A DNA stretch of 64,000 bases from Rhizobium sp. RU33A (lineage in GTDB: Bacteria > Pseudomonadota > Alphaproteobacteria > Rhizobiales > Rhizobiaceae): assembly GCF_900156055.1 (NCBI RefSeq), contig NZ_FTMQ01000005.1, forward strand, positions 62,001 to 126,000, given 5' to 3'. The notes under the pieces were generated by a model. It was not told the DNA's origin, did not search any database, and worked only from the letters and a program-made list of their open reading frames with translations. Made by a program: the position numbers and the translations under genes. Shown piece by piece: positions 16,933 to 25,127 of this stretch (positions within the stretch are counted from its first letter, which is position 1; the number at the start of each line of letters is the position of its first letter).

Positions 16933-18831
16933 TCAGCGGACGAGCGCGCGGTAGATCTGTGGCAAGGTGGCTGGAAGGCGGCGAATGTCGGGAACGACGG
17001 CATAGCCATGATGGCCAAAGACAGCCGGCACATAGGTTTTAGCGTCCTGATCGACCGTGACGCCGAAGACATGGATGCCACGCCGCCTTGCTTCGCTCAC
17101 GGCGCGACGTGTGTCTTCAAGCGCAAAACGTCCCTCATAGTGATCGACATCGTTCGGTTTTCCATCGGTCAGGACAAGAAGCAAGTGCTTGCGATTGGGA
17201 CGCTCGGCAAGCTTGGCCGTCGCGTGACGGAGTGCTGCTCCCATGCGGGTATAGTAACCGGGCTTCAGCGCGGCGATGCGATGGCGCACCAACGCACTCA
17301 TCGGCTCGTCAAAGTCCTTGATCGTCTCAACGCGCACCCAATCCCGCCGTCTCGACGTGAAGCTCAAGATAGAATGCATGTCGCCACAGGCGGCCAGCCC
17401 TTCGGCCAACACCAGAAGCGCCTCCTTCTCGACATCGAGCACCCGGCGGTCGTTGAACCAGGCGTCGGTTGACAGCGAGACGTCGACCAGCAGGGTCACC
17501 GCAAGATCATGGGCCTGCGGCCGGCTTGCCAGATGGATACGGTCAGAGCATTCGCCGCTCGCATCAAGCTCGGTCCGGCTGCGCACAACAGCATCGAGAT
17601 CGAGATCGGCACCGTCCACCTGCGCCCGCAGCATTTCATGGCGCGGACGCATCGCTTCGAACTGGCGCCGAACACGGCGGATCATCGCCTTCATCTTGGA
17701 TGACTGGACCGGCGCCATGTCTTGTTCGCAGGCCGGACCGGCGAAGACCCGGCAGTGGTCCTTCAGATAGACACCGCGTCTGTAGTCCCATTCCGGATAG
17801 GTCAGCTCCGCTTCGATCGCGGAATGGATGAGCGCCTCGGGCGGCAGGTCCAGGTCAAACCGAAATTTCGCGGCAGGCCGGCCCTTGCGTTCACCAAGCA
17901 CCATCTCGTCAAGTTCGTCAGCGGCAGACGCATCGTGATCGTCACTGTCGTCTGCGGGACGGTCGACATTGACCATTTCGGCCATGGCGAGGATCTTCTC
18001 GAAGCGATTGAGGATGAAAGGGCTACGCTCGCCCTTGGCTACGGAATCCTTCTCGCGGATCGCCACATGGCGTCCGGCGGCTTGGGCATCCGCCTGGCTG
18101 GAGCCGACGGGCTGATCGACTTCCTGGCGGCCAGCCCATTCTTCTCTAACAACTGTATTGGGCCAGAGCGGCACGGGCAAGATCGGCAAATAGCCCGCAG
18201 GCGCCCGGTCCGGCAGGTCATCCCCTGCCGAAAGCGGAGCAAGGCCTGCGCCACAACGCAGGAGATCGATGATGCGGTCTTCCAAAAGGCCTTCCACCCG
18301 CGGAAGCGAGCCGCGTCTGCGCTCCCCAAGAAGGGCGCGGCAAAGCCTGCGATAGCGATCGACGAGACCGGGAAAGGTTTTCAGGACATCAGCTTCGAGC
18401 GCCGACGCCGCGTCCAGGAGGGCGAGATCGGCCCTGAGGGGATCAGTATCGTTCATTGGTTGAAGCGGCATCACGGCCATGGCGGCAGCGAGCCACACAT
18501 AGAGGTCGAGATTGAGCGACTGCTCCGGCATGAGGTCGAGGACCGGGGGCAACATCACACTCGCTTCGTCCCGGGCTGGATGGATGAGCTTTTCTTCGCC
18601 GAGCCCCATGCGTTGGCGAAACTTCAACCGGTGTTGAGAGGTCTTAGCCCGCGCCGGTACCAGTTGCACCGTCTTCTCGCCGCCGAAGCCACGAAAGCAG
18701 ACAGAGAGTACCGGAAGCACGTCCTCCAGCAGGACGCCCGCTTCGGGGTAACGCGGCCAGGTACGGGTATCACCGGCAAGCCTGTGCCAGGCGCGCCCGA
18801 CCGTCTCCTCAAGCTCCAGAAAGTCCAGCAT
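16933..18831 (-). CDS. norD: NorD, von Willebrand factor A domain protein for NO reductase activation
   Basis: A 632-residue cytoplasmic protein required with the NorQ AAA+ ATPase for assembly or activation of cNor. The last 200 residues form a VWA domain with MIDAS motif 'LLVDVSLSTDAW' (DxSxS), 'PGYYTRMGAALRHA' and 'LVLTDGKPNDVDHYEGR'. The N-terminal half is helical with an acidic linker ('DDSDDHDASAADELDE'). The length and C-terminal domain match NorD. It follows norQ by 9 nt and is last in norCBQD. Confidence 0.94.
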   Translation of the reverse strand: MLDFLELEETVGRAWHRLAGDTRTWPRYPEAGVLLEDVLPVLSVCFRGFGGEKTVQLVPARAKTSQHRLKFRQRMGLGEEKLIHPARDEASVMLPPVLDLMPEQSLNLDLYVWLAAAMAVMPLQPMNDTDPLRADLALLDAASALEADVLKTFPGLVDRYRRLCRALLGERRRGSLPRVEGLLEDRIIDLLRCGAGLAPLSAGDDLPDRAPAGYLPILPVPLWPNTVVREEWAGRQEVDQPVGSSQADAQAAGRHVAIREKDSVAKGERSPFILNRFEKILAMAEMVNVDRPADDSDDHDASAADELDEMVLGERKGRPAAKFRFDLDLPPEALIHSAIEAELTYPEWDYRRGVYLKDHCRVFAGPACEQDMAPVQSSKMKAMIRRVRRQFEAMRPRHEMLRAQVDGADLDLDAVVRSRTELDASGECSDRIHLASRPQAHDLAVTLLVDVSLSTDAWFNDRRVLDVEKEALLVLAEGLAACGDMHSILSFTSRRRDWVRVETIKDFDEPMSALVRHRIAALKPGYYTRMGAALRHATAKLAERPNRKHLLLVLTDGKPNDVDHYEGRFALEDTRRAVSEARRRGIHVFGVTVDQDAKTYVPAVFGHHGYAVVPDIRRLPATLPQIYRALVR

Positions 18832-18840
18832 GACATTCTC

Positions 18841-19644
18841 CTAGCGGATGACCGCCTGTGCCAGTTCGAGGAGTGCAGTACGCACGTCAGGTTCGTCGGT
18901 CAGCGGCTCGATCATGGCGGCACGAACGGCGTCGCGTGGCGCAAGACCGGCATCGATGAGGCTCGCGCAGTAAACCAGCAGACGCGTCGAGACGCCCTCC
19001 TCCAGGTCATGACCTTTCAGCGCCCGCAGCCGCCGCGCCAGTTCGACCAATGGCTCTACAGCCGTGGCAGGCAGTCCACTTTCTGCCGAGACAACCTCGA
19101 TCTCCCTTACCTTGGGCAGGAAGTCGAACTCGATGGCGACAAAACGCTGGCGGGTTGAGGGCTTCAACGCTTTGAGGAGGCTTTGATAGCCAGGATTGTA
19201 GGAGACGACGAGCATGAAGGCCGGCGGCGCTTCAAGCTCTTCGCCTGTGCGCTCCAGGGGTAGGATGCGCCGGTCGTCGGTGAGCGGGTGGAGCACGACG
19301 GCGACATCCTTGCGCGCCTCGACCACCTCGTCGAGATAGCACACACCACCCTCACGGACTGCACGGGTCAGCGGTCCGTCGACCCAGACCGTCTCACCGC
19401 CCTTCAGAAGAAAACGGCCGGTGAGATCGGCAGCAGCCAGATCGTCGTGGCAAGAGACGGTGGTCAGCGGCAAGCCGAGTTTTTGCGCCATATGACTGAC
19501 GAAACGGGTCTTGCCGCAACCTGTCGGTCCTTTGAGGAGAAGCGGCAGTTGCCGCGTCCAGGCTGTCTCGAAGAGAGTGCATTCGTTGCCGGCTGGAGAA
19601 TAGGCCGGGATTTCAGGCTGAATGTTGCGGGCGATGATATTCAT
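18841..19644 (-). CDS. norQ: NorQ, AAA+ (MoxR-type) ATPase
   Basis: ATPase that works with NorD to insert or activate the non-haem iron of NO reductase. The 267-residue protein starts MNIIARN at ATG 19644 (GAGG eight nt before). Walker A is 'KGPTGCGKTRF', Walker B 'GVCYLDEVVEAR', followed by 'LVVSYNPGYQSLLKALKPSTRQRF', here cited by its key NPGYQ and STRQRF parts (sensor and arginine finger), as in the NorQ/CbbQ family. It is separated from norB by a hairpin and from norD by 9 nt. Confidence 0.94.
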   Translation of the reverse strand: MNIIARNIQPEIPAYSPAGNECTLFETAWTRQLPLLLKGPTGCGKTRFVSHMAQKLGLPLTTVSCHDDLAAADLTGRFLLKGGETVWVDGPLTRAVREGGVCYLDEVVEARKDVAVVLHPLTDDRRILPLERTGEELEAPPAFMLVVSYNPGYQSLLKALKPSTRQRFVAIEFDFLPKVREIEVVSAESGLPATAVEPLVELARRLRALKGHDLEEGVSTRLLVYCASLIDAGLAPRDAVRAAMIEPLTDEPDVRTALLELAQAVIR

Positions 19645-19686
19645 GGTGCTGATCCTCAAAATTGGGGAGAGCCCCGCCGCTTTTAA

Positions 19687-19704
19687 AACAGCGGGGCCGC
19701 TGTT
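19687..19704 (-). terminator. Attenuator-like hairpin between norB and norQ
   Basis: On the minus strand AACAGCG-GCCC-CGCTGTT is followed by TTAAAA, directly after the norB stop. An overlapping alternative stem (GCCCCGC/GCGGGGC, 19671-19697) competes with it. This would let norCB be made in excess of norQD. Confidence 0.5.
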
Positions 19705-21051
19705 TCACTCGGCAGGCTCGACATAGCCGCCGAAGGCAGGCTCTTTTTCCTTGCCCGGCATCAAAACGGCCCAGACGAACATCAGGGCGGAGACCAGCAC
19801 CACGGCACCGGAGCCGAGGCGCACCCAGTAGAACAGCGCCAACTGGTCCTGGACTGCCATGTAGCTTTCACCGAGCACGCGCTGCAGATGCACCTGCAGG
19901 ACACCGGCAAAGGTGAGCGCGAAGGTCATCACCGACATCGCCGTGCACATCATCCAGAAGCTCGCGATCGACAGCCATTGATTATAGGGCTGGCGGCCGC
20001 GCAGTTCCGGAATGGCATAGGCCATGATCGCAAGGTTGAGCATGACATAGGCGCCGAAGAAGGCGAGGTGCCCGTGGGCGGCTGTCACCTGTGTGCCGTG
20101 GGTGTAGTAGTTCACGGAAGACAGCGTGTGCAGGAACCCCCAGACGCCGGCACCGAAGAAGGCCATGACCGAGCAGCCGATCGACCACAGAAGAGCTGCC
20201 TTGTTCGGATGCTTGCGGCCGGCCTTCCAGGTCATCACGAAGGTGAAGATGACCATGGTAAAGAAGGGGGCAACTTCGAGGGTGGAGAAGAGCGAGCCGA
20301 TCCACTGCCAGTAGCCCGGGGCACCGATCCAGTAATAGTGGTGGCCCGTACCGAGAATGCCCGAAAACAGCGCCAGGCCGATGATGACATAGAGCCACTT
20401 CTCGACCACTTCGCGGTCGATGCCGTTGAGTTTGATCATCAAGAAGGCGAGCACCGAGGCCATGATCAGTTCCCAGACGCCTTCGACCCAGAGGTGGACG
20501 ACATACCACCAGTACATCTTGTCGAGCGCGAGATTGATCGGGTTGTAGAAGGCAAAGAGGAAGAAGATCGCCACCCCCCAGAGGCCGAAGATCAGGATGT
20601 TGGTGACGACAGTCTTGCGGCCCTTCAGCGAAGTCATGGTGACGTTGAACAGCAGCATCAATGCGACAATGACGATACCGATCTTGATGATGAAGGGTTG
20701 TTCGAGAAACTCGCGGCCTTCATGGATGCCGAAGAGGTAACCGACGACGGCGGCGGCGGCGGCGATCAGAAAGATCCAGAACTGCACGATGGCAAGCTTT
20801 GGGCTGTAAAGCTCCGTCTCCGCCTCTTCCGGCAGCAGATAATAGGTCGCGCCCATGAAGCCCATGAGCAACCAGACGATCAGGGCGTTGGTGTGGATCA
20901 TGCGCACGATGTTGAACGGCAGGAGCTCGGAGAGCGTATTGGGCAGGACGTAGATCGTGCCCGCGACGACCCCGAACAGGACCTGGGCAACGAAGAGGCC
21001 AAGCGCGCCGTAGAAATACAGCATCGCGACCTTCTGGCTTTGATATTTCAT
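19705..21051 (-). CDS. norB: Nitric oxide reductase large subunit NorB (cytochrome b)
   Basis: Catalytic subunit of cNor, reducing two NO to N2O at a haem b3/non-haem iron site. The 448-residue protein has twelve predicted membrane helices and the haem-copper oxidase family histidines, for example 'FNIVRMIHTNALIVWLLMGFMG' region, 'VVHLWVEGVWELIMA' with the Glu typical of NorB, 'GTGHHYYWIG' and 'GHLAFFGAYVMLNLAIM'. It starts at ATG 21051 after AAGGAG and lies 27 nt after norC. Confidence 0.97.
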   Translation of the reverse strand: MKYQSQKVAMLYFYGALGLFVAQVLFGVVAGTIYVLPNTLSELLPFNIVRMIHTNALIVWLLMGFMGATYYLLPEEAETELYSPKLAIVQFWIFLIAAAAAVVGYLFGIHEGREFLEQPFIIKIGIVIVALMLLFNVTMTSLKGRKTVVTNILIFGLWGVAIFFLFAFYNPINLALDKMYWWYVVHLWVEGVWELIMASVLAFLMIKLNGIDREVVEKWLYVIIGLALFSGILGTGHHYYWIGAPGYWQWIGSLFSTLEVAPFFTMVIFTFVMTWKAGRKHPNKAALLWSIGCSVMAFFGAGVWGFLHTLSSVNYYTHGTQVTAAHGHLAFFGAYVMLNLAIMAYAIPELRGRQPYNQWLSIASFWMMCTAMSVMTFALTFAGVLQVHLQRVLGESYMAVQDQLALFYWVRLGSGAVVLVSALMFVWAVLMPGKEKEPAFGGYVEPAE

Positions 21052-21078
21052 TTTTTGTCTCCTTGGGTCACGAAGGAC

Positions 21079-21531
21079 TTAGCCCGCCTCGTTTGGCGGC
21101 CAGTTCTGCGTCTTGATCTTGCTGGTCCATTCGAGGAAGTCGGCGAGATCGTTGATCTCTTCGTCGGTCAGGTTGAATTGCGGCATCTGGCGACGACCCT
21201 CGACACCAGAGGGCTGTGCAGCCATCCAGGAACGAAGCGTCTCGCGTGCACCGTCGCGATCGCCCTCACCACCCCAGCGCGTCCAGACATTGCCGAGTTC
21301 GGGCGCGAAATAGGCACCTTCACCCAGGATCGAGTGGCAATTGATACAGGAGTGCTTTTCCCAGATATGCTTGCCGCGCGCGACGCTGTCAGTCAGTGTC
21401 GTTTCGTCGGTCGATACCGTGCGGATGTAGTAATGGCTGTGGGCGGTGAGCCCCACAAAAATCGCAAAAAAGAAAATGGAGCCGCCATAGAAGACGTTGC
21501 GCGCTCCGGTCTTGGTCAGGCGCTCTGCCAT
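21079..21531 (-). CDS. norC: Nitric oxide reductase small subunit NorC (cytochrome c)
   Basis: Membrane-anchored monohaem cytochrome c that feeds electrons to NorB. The 150-residue protein has an N-terminal helix ('NVFYGGSIFFFAIFVGLTAHSH'-type segment), the haem motif CINCH in 'KHSCINCHSILGEGAYFAPEL' and the axial Met in 'GRRQMPQFNLTDEE'. First gene of norCBQD; a TTGCG-CTTC-GGCAA box lies 126 nt upstream, between norF and norC. Confidence 0.96.
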   Translation of the reverse strand: MAERLTKTGARNVFYGGSIFFFAIFVGLTAHSHYYIRTVSTDETTLTDSVARGKHIWEKHSCINCHSILGEGAYFAPELGNVWTRWGGEGDRDGARETLRSWMAAQPSGVEGRRQMPQFNLTDEEINDLADFLEWTSKIKTQNWPPNEAG

Positions 21532-21656
21532 GCCCTTGTCCTTCCGTCTGCCGGGCTAGAGAGGCCCGACCTGGTTTGCCCGCCTCGAAGGCTCCGGCGA
21601 TCCCCTCGCCGGCTCTGCGGGATGTTCATTTCATAGAGAGTGAGCGGAGTTGTTCT

Positions 21657-21670
21657 TTGCGCTTCGGCAA
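21657..21670 (-). promoter_or_regulatory. NnrR-type box before norC
   Basis: TTGCG-CTTC-GGCAA differs from the TTGCG-N4-CGCAA dyad by one base. It lies in the 155-nt gap between norF and norC and would give norCBQD its own NO-responsive promoter. Confidence 0.6.
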
Positions 21671-21686
21671 GCAAGGGCGCGAATGT

Positions 21687-21962
21687 TCATCCCAACAGAA
21701 GGACCACCAGCGACCGAGAGAGTGCGGCGATCAGAATGATGCTTAGCCAGCAGATGAGCGCGATCCGCATGGGGTGATGCCCGCCCCTGAGTTCGAGGAA
21801 GTCGAGAACCACAAGCCGTCCCTTGGCAAAGGCAATCCCAAGAACGGCTGCAATCGGTACGATCGTTGGCCCTGCGAGCGCCGCAACAATTGCGCCGCCA
21901 ATGGCGAAGGTCATCAGCATGGCGAGCACACCCACCAATTCCTCGTGCTGTCTGCGGGTCAT
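21687..21962 (-). CDS. norF: NorF, small membrane protein of the NO reductase locus
   Basis: A 91-residue protein with about three membrane segments ('VGVLAMLMTFAIGGAIVAALAG', 'IVPIAAVLGIAFAKG', 'IALICWLSIILIAALS', given as separate short stretches) resembling cytochrome oxidase subunit IV (CyoD-like) and NorF. It is needed for full cNor activity in some denitrifiers. ATG 21962 with GTGAGG upstream is preferred to GTG 21974. It follows norE by 8 nt. Confidence 0.78.
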   Translation of the reverse strand: MTRRQHEELVGVLAMLMTFAIGGAIVAALAGPTIVPIAAVLGIAFAKGRLVVLDFLELRGGHHPMRIALICWLSIILIAALSRSLVVLLLG

Positions 21963-21970
21963 GGGAAGCC

Positions 21971-22516
21971 TCACGCGAGATAGAGAATGGGAAAGATCAC
22001 CAACCAGACGAGGTCGATCACGTGCCAGAGCGTGGCGATCAGGATCAGGTTCTCCCGTGCCGGACGCCAGGCGACGAGAAGAAGCGCTATGGCGCCGAAG
22101 AAGACATGCAGGAGATGAAAGCCGGTAATGATGAAATAGAGCTCGAAGAAGGTATCGAGCGTCGCATCATGGGCGTAGCGAACCTCACCCCAATATTCGA
22201 AGAGCTTGACCGCCACGAAGCAGAAGCCAAGCAGGGCAGCAATGGTTAACGGGCGTTTCACCGCCTGAAGTTCAAGCCGATTTCGCATCGCCACGGCGAC
22301 GAAGTAGCCGCTGACCAGCAGGATAAGCGTGTTCGCGCCGGCGATCCCCGGCCTCAAATGCAGACGCGCCAGTTCGAAGGCTTGGGCATCAAAGGTAGAG
22401 ACGACGAGGAAGCCAAGGATCAGGATGCCGAAAGCGATCAGCTCGCTCCACACCAGGATCCAGAGCAGCAGGTGGTCGTCCTTTGCCTCGTCCTGGAGGC
22501 TCGTTTGCATAGCCAT
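21971..22516 (-). CDS. norE: NorE, cytochrome c oxidase subunit III-like protein
   Basis: A 181-residue five-helix protein of the COX3 family ('LWILVWSELIAFGILILGFL', 'VKLFEYWGEVRYAHD', 'FELYFIITGFHLLHVFFGAI', 'ATLWHVIDLVWLVIFPILY'). COX3-like NorE proteins accompany cNor and support its activity or assembly but are not catalytic. It starts at ATG 22516; a TTGTG-GGAG-CGCAA box sits 55 nt upstream and also faces the divergent small operon. Confidence 0.88.
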   Translation of the reverse strand: MAMQTSLQDEAKDDHLLLWILVWSELIAFGILILGFLVVSTFDAQAFELARLHLRPGIAGANTLILLVSGYFVAVAMRNRLELQAVKRPLTIAALLGFCFVAVKLFEYWGEVRYAHDATLDTFFELYFIITGFHLLHVFFGAIALLLVAWRPARENLILIATLWHVIDLVWLVIFPILYLA

Positions 22517-22570
22517 GGTCAGATCTCCCGTTGGTCGGGATCGGTTCTAGAGAAAAATCCGACGCGCTCT

Positions 22571-22584
22571 TTGTGGGAGCGCAA
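22571..22584. promoter_or_regulatory. NnrR-type box between norEF and the divergent small-ORF operon
   Basis: TTGTG-GGAG-CGCAA is nearly the TTGCG-N4-CGCAA dyad. Centre at 22577.5 allows a -41.5 promoter in both directions, with leaders of about 20 nt (norE) and 27 nt (small ORF). Confidence 0.6.
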
Positions 22585-22616
22585 AGAAGACTGACGAAAG
22601 ACAAGGCAGAGTGTTT

Positions 22617-22644
22617 CCAGAACTGAAGGGCCAGAACTGAAGGG
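22617..22644 (+). repeat. Perfect 14-bp tandem duplication at a ribosome-binding site
   Basis: CCAGAACTGAAGGG occurs twice head to tail and ends two bases before the ATG at 22646. Each copy has GAAGGG, so the repeat doubles the likely ribosome-binding sequence. Confidence 0.9.
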
Positions 22645-22645
22645 A

Positions 22646-22810
22646 ATGACGGAAATGACGGATGCACAGATCGGCCTTGTCGTTGCGACACCTGTCATCA
22701 TGGGCTTTGCCCTGATGCTGAAGCGCATGGGCGTACTCCAGGGCGGAGGCACTCTAGCCGCCGTTCTGACTTCGCTTGCCATCGGCGTCATCCTGTTCAT
22801 CGGCCAATAA
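22646..22810 (+). CDS. 54-residue membrane protein of unknown function
   Basis: A short open frame beginning MTEMTDAQIGLVVATPVIMG at ATG 22646, with GAAGGGA upstream. Residues 8-26 and 35-53 are hydrophobic, giving two membrane segments linked by 'KRMGVLQGGG'. It lies between the NnrR-type box and the hemerythrin-like gene, which starts 10 nt after its stop, so it looks like the first gene of a three-gene operon ending in nnrU. Codon use is like its neighbours. I do not recognise the family. Its length hides it from usual ORF cut-offs. Confidence 0.7.
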   Translation: MTEMTDAQIGLVVATPVIMGFALMLKRMGVLQGGGTLAAVLTSLAIGVILFIGQ

Positions 22811-22820
22811 GGGAAAAACC

Positions 22821-23297
22821 ATGGAAACGACTGGATCCAGCCTGACGGCCTCCGAGGTCAGGGCGCTTGAGGACAAGCACCGCGATCTTCTCATTCTCTG
22901 CTTGAAGCTGGAGGAATTGGCCGCAGACTTTGACACGGGCGAGATTCCACCTGGTGTCCAAAAGGTTGCCAAGCACATCGAACCGTTGGTCGCAGCCGCC
23001 CACACTCTGGAAGAGCAAACGTTCTACCCCGACCTTGAGCTGCATGCCGGCTCCTGCTTCGGCTCTCTTCTTCTCGATCAGGTCAAGTCCGAACATCGCG
23101 TCGACCGTCGCGCGGCCCGTGAGCTGTCACTCACTTTGGCCGCTGTCGCGCGCAAACGATGCAGACTGAGCCTTCAAACGGTGGCCCATATGCTTCGCGG
23201 TTTTCAGGAAGCTGTCCGGCGCCATATCACTGCGGAGCAGATGCTGCTGCAGCAGCTCCTAGACATGGAACCCGAAACGCAGGTGTTCCCGATATGA
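22821..23297 (+). CDS. Hemerythrin-like (HHE) domain protein
   Basis: A 158-residue helical protein starting METTGSSLTASEVRALEDKH at ATG 22821. The iron-ligand pattern of the HHE fold is visible in pieces: 'LEDKHRDL', 'KHIEPLVAAAHTLEEQTFYPDLE', 'VKSEHRVDRRAA' and 'VRRHITAEQMLL' (each a His or Glu site). Similar proteins bind oxygen or NO at di-iron centres or support nitrosative defence; here the operon with nnrU and its NnrR-type promoter suggests an NO-linked role. The stop overlaps the nnrU start (ATGA). Confidence 0.75.
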   Translation: METTGSSLTASEVRALEDKHRDLLILCLKLEELAADFDTGEIPPGVQKVAKHIEPLVAAAHTLEEQTFYPDLELHAGSCFGSLLLDQVKSEHRVDRRAARELSLTLAAVARKRCRLSLQTVAHMLRGFQEAVRRHITAEQMLLQQLLDMEPETQVFPI

Positions 23298-23977
23298 CCC
23301 AGGTCGTGCTTGCGCTTGCGGCATTCTTGTTGTTGCATTCGGTGCCTGCCTTACCAACCATCCGGGGAAGGCTGACCGCAGCGCTTGGATTGCGGCTCTA
23401 CCTTCTGGTCTATTCGACAACATCCGTGGCACTCCTGATTTGGGTCCTGCATGCGGCCTGGAGCACCGAATATGTCGAACTCTGGCAGCCGGATTCCCGG
23501 AGCACCCTTGCCAATTTCGTGTTGTCGCCACTCGGGCTCTTCCTGGTCACGGCAGGCCTCGTCAGCCCCAACCCAGCATCTGTCAGTTTCATGAAAGGCA
23601 CCGTGCCTGGTGCGATAACGGCGATTACGCGCCATCCGGTTTTATGGGGTTTCCTCCTCTGGTCTGTCGGCCATGTCGTGGCTAACGGCGACATGAGATC
23701 GCTGCTCGTCTTCGGCGGGCTCGGTCTGTTTTCTGCTGTCGGTATTGGCGTCACGGAAAAGCGCGCAAGGCGCAGGATGGGGGACCACTGGTCACCAATC
23801 GAGAGATCAACATCCATATTTCCGTTGAGCGCCCTGTTCTCAGGACGCGCCAAGTTGCGTCTGGATGGACCTCTGGTAGCCGCCCTCGCCGTGACGCTGC
23901 TTGTCACATTCTGGCTGCTCGCGGGAGGCCATGCCGCACTGTTTGGCGCAGATCCCATCCTCGCGCTCGACATGTGA
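23294..23977 (+). CDS. nnrU: NnrU family membrane protein
   Basis: A 227-residue protein with six or so membrane segments, beginning MTQVVLALAAFLLLHSVPAL and including 'IRGRLTAALGLRLYLLVYS', 'VSPNPAS' and 'AITRHPVLWGFLLWSVGHV', typical of NnrU and its mycobacterial-type isoprenylcysteine methyltransferase-like relatives. nnrU is needed for nitrite/NO reductase expression in Rhodobacter-type denitrifiers, by an unknown mechanism. ATG 23294 overlaps the upstream stop, so it is translationally coupled to the HHE gene. Confidence 0.88.
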   Translation: MTQVVLALAAFLLLHSVPALPTIRGRLTAALGLRLYLLVYSTTSVALLIWVLHAAWSTEYVELWQPDSRSTLANFVLSPLGLFLVTAGLVSPNPASVSFMKGTVPGAITAITRHPVLWGFLLWSVGHVVANGDMRSLLVFGGLGLFSAVGIGVTEKRARRRMGDHWSPIERSTSIFPLSALFSGRAKLRLDGPLVAALAVTLLVTFWLLAGGHAALFGADPILALDM

Positions 23978-24009
23978 GAACGGTTCCATCCGGCAATTCC
24001 ACACACTCA

Positions 24010-24023
24010 TTGCCCTACATCAA
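24010..24023 (+). promoter_or_regulatory. FixK/NnrR-type box of the ABC-NnrS operon
   Basis: TTGCC-CTAC-ATCAA keeps the TTG-N8-CAA core and one perfect FixK half-site. Centre is 64 nt before the ATG at 24081, giving a leader of about 23 nt for a -41.5 promoter. Confidence 0.55.
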
Positions 24024-24080
24024 ACATCCGCGCGCGGGCGGCTATAACATGAGTAAACAAATCAATTTTTGTGGAGCGGG

Positions 24081-25115
24081 ATGCCCAACAACATGAAACA
24101 GGTGAGCAAGACGGATATCACTGAAGCCGACGCGGCAGGCTATGCACCAACTCGTCGCACTTTATGCGCTGGCATCGCAGCGAGCCTTGCCCTCCCTTTT
24201 CTCAACACACGGGCACGCGCTGCCCTTGACCACCTCGTCCTCTACGGCCCTCCTGCCGGACCGTCTATCACGCTTGCCTATGCAGTTGGCAAAGGCCTGC
24301 TGCGCGATGTCGCCGACAAGGTGGAATTCAGGGTCTGGCGCACGCCAGATGAAATGCGGGCGGGCCTGTCGTCCGGTATGATGCAAGCCTCGGTCATGCC
24401 GACAACGACAGCGGCAAATCTCCATACGCGCGGCCTTGGCCTGAAGCTGGCCAGCGTCATGACCAATGGCCTCCTCTATATCGTGTCACGCAACGATAGA
24501 ATCGCGGCTATCGCCGATCTCGAAGGTCAAACTGTTACCGTACCTTTCCCCAATGACACGCCGGAACTCGTCTTCGATGCGGCCCTTGCCCATCATCGGA
24601 TGACGGGCAAGGTCAAGGTGGAGCGGGCTGGCACGCCGATCGAAGCCGTGCAGATGCTGCTCGCAGGGCGTATCGACACGGCGCTCCTACCCGAACCGGC
24701 AGTTTCTGCCGCCATCTTCAAGGCCAGCACCGGTGGTCAGGCGCTTCACCGCGTCATCGACATGCAGAAGGAATGGGGTACCGTAACCGATACGGCGCCG
24801 GTCATGCCCCAGGCAGGTCTCGCCCTGACCCAGAGCTTTCTGGACGATCATCCGGAACAGGCGACCGCGCTTCTTGCGGGACTTGCGCGGGCGGCAGTCG
24901 AGGTGAACGCCGACCCGGCAGCGGCTGCAGGCCAGGCCGCATCGGCACTTGAACTGCCCTGGCCTGTGCTGGAGGCGTCGATCCCCTATTCGAACCTCGT
25001 CGCCATTGCCGCTTCGGACGCTCGCGGACCGATCGAGACACTGCTCAAAGCCGTGGCGCAGAGCCATCCCGAAATGGTGGGCGGTCGCATGCCGGACGCG
25101 TCACTCTATCTGTAA
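24081..25115 (+). CDS. NitT/TauT-type ABC transporter substrate-binding protein
   Basis: A 344-residue periplasmic binding protein of the NrtA/SsuA/ThiY class. A twin-arginine-like signal ('PTRRTLCAGIAASLALPFL') ends near 'ARAALDH'. Family elements are 'LAYAVGKGLLRDVADKVEF', 'DLEGQTVTVPFPNDTPE', 'EAVQMLLAGRIDTALLPEP' and 'GLALTQSFLDDHPEQATAL'. The ligand cannot be read from sequence; sulfonates, nitrate, pyrimidines or organic metal complexes are all found in this class. It begins a run of five tightly linked genes with a permease, ATPase and two NnrS-family proteins behind a FixK/NnrR-type box. ATG 24081 (GGAG upstream) is preferred to GTG 24069. Confidence 0.82.
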   Translation: MPNNMKQVSKTDITEADAAGYAPTRRTLCAGIAASLALPFLNTRARAALDHLVLYGPPAGPSITLAYAVGKGLLRDVADKVEFRVWRTPDEMRAGLSSGMMQASVMPTTTAANLHTRGLGLKLASVMTNGLLYIVSRNDRIAAIADLEGQTVTVPFPNDTPELVFDAALAHHRMTGKVKVERAGTPIEAVQMLLAGRIDTALLPEPAVSAAIFKASTGGQALHRVIDMQKEWGTVTDTAPVMPQAGLALTQSFLDDHPEQATALLAGLARAAVEVNADPAAAAGQAASALELPWPVLEASIPYSNLVAIAASDARGPIETLLKAVAQSHPEMVGGRMPDASLYL

Positions 25116-25127
25116 GGCAGGATCATC

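Noticed and set aside
17722..19158. Long plus-strand open frame (478 codons) opposite norD
   Set aside because: It is antisense to norD, which has clear VWA motifs; high GC and codon bias leave the opposite strand open. No ribosome site or recognisable domain.
19888..21636. Long plus-strand open frame (582 codons) opposite norB and norC
   Set aside because: Shadow of norB/norC; the translation is low-complexity and rich in Asp, Glu, His and Arg, as expected of the complement of membrane-protein codons.
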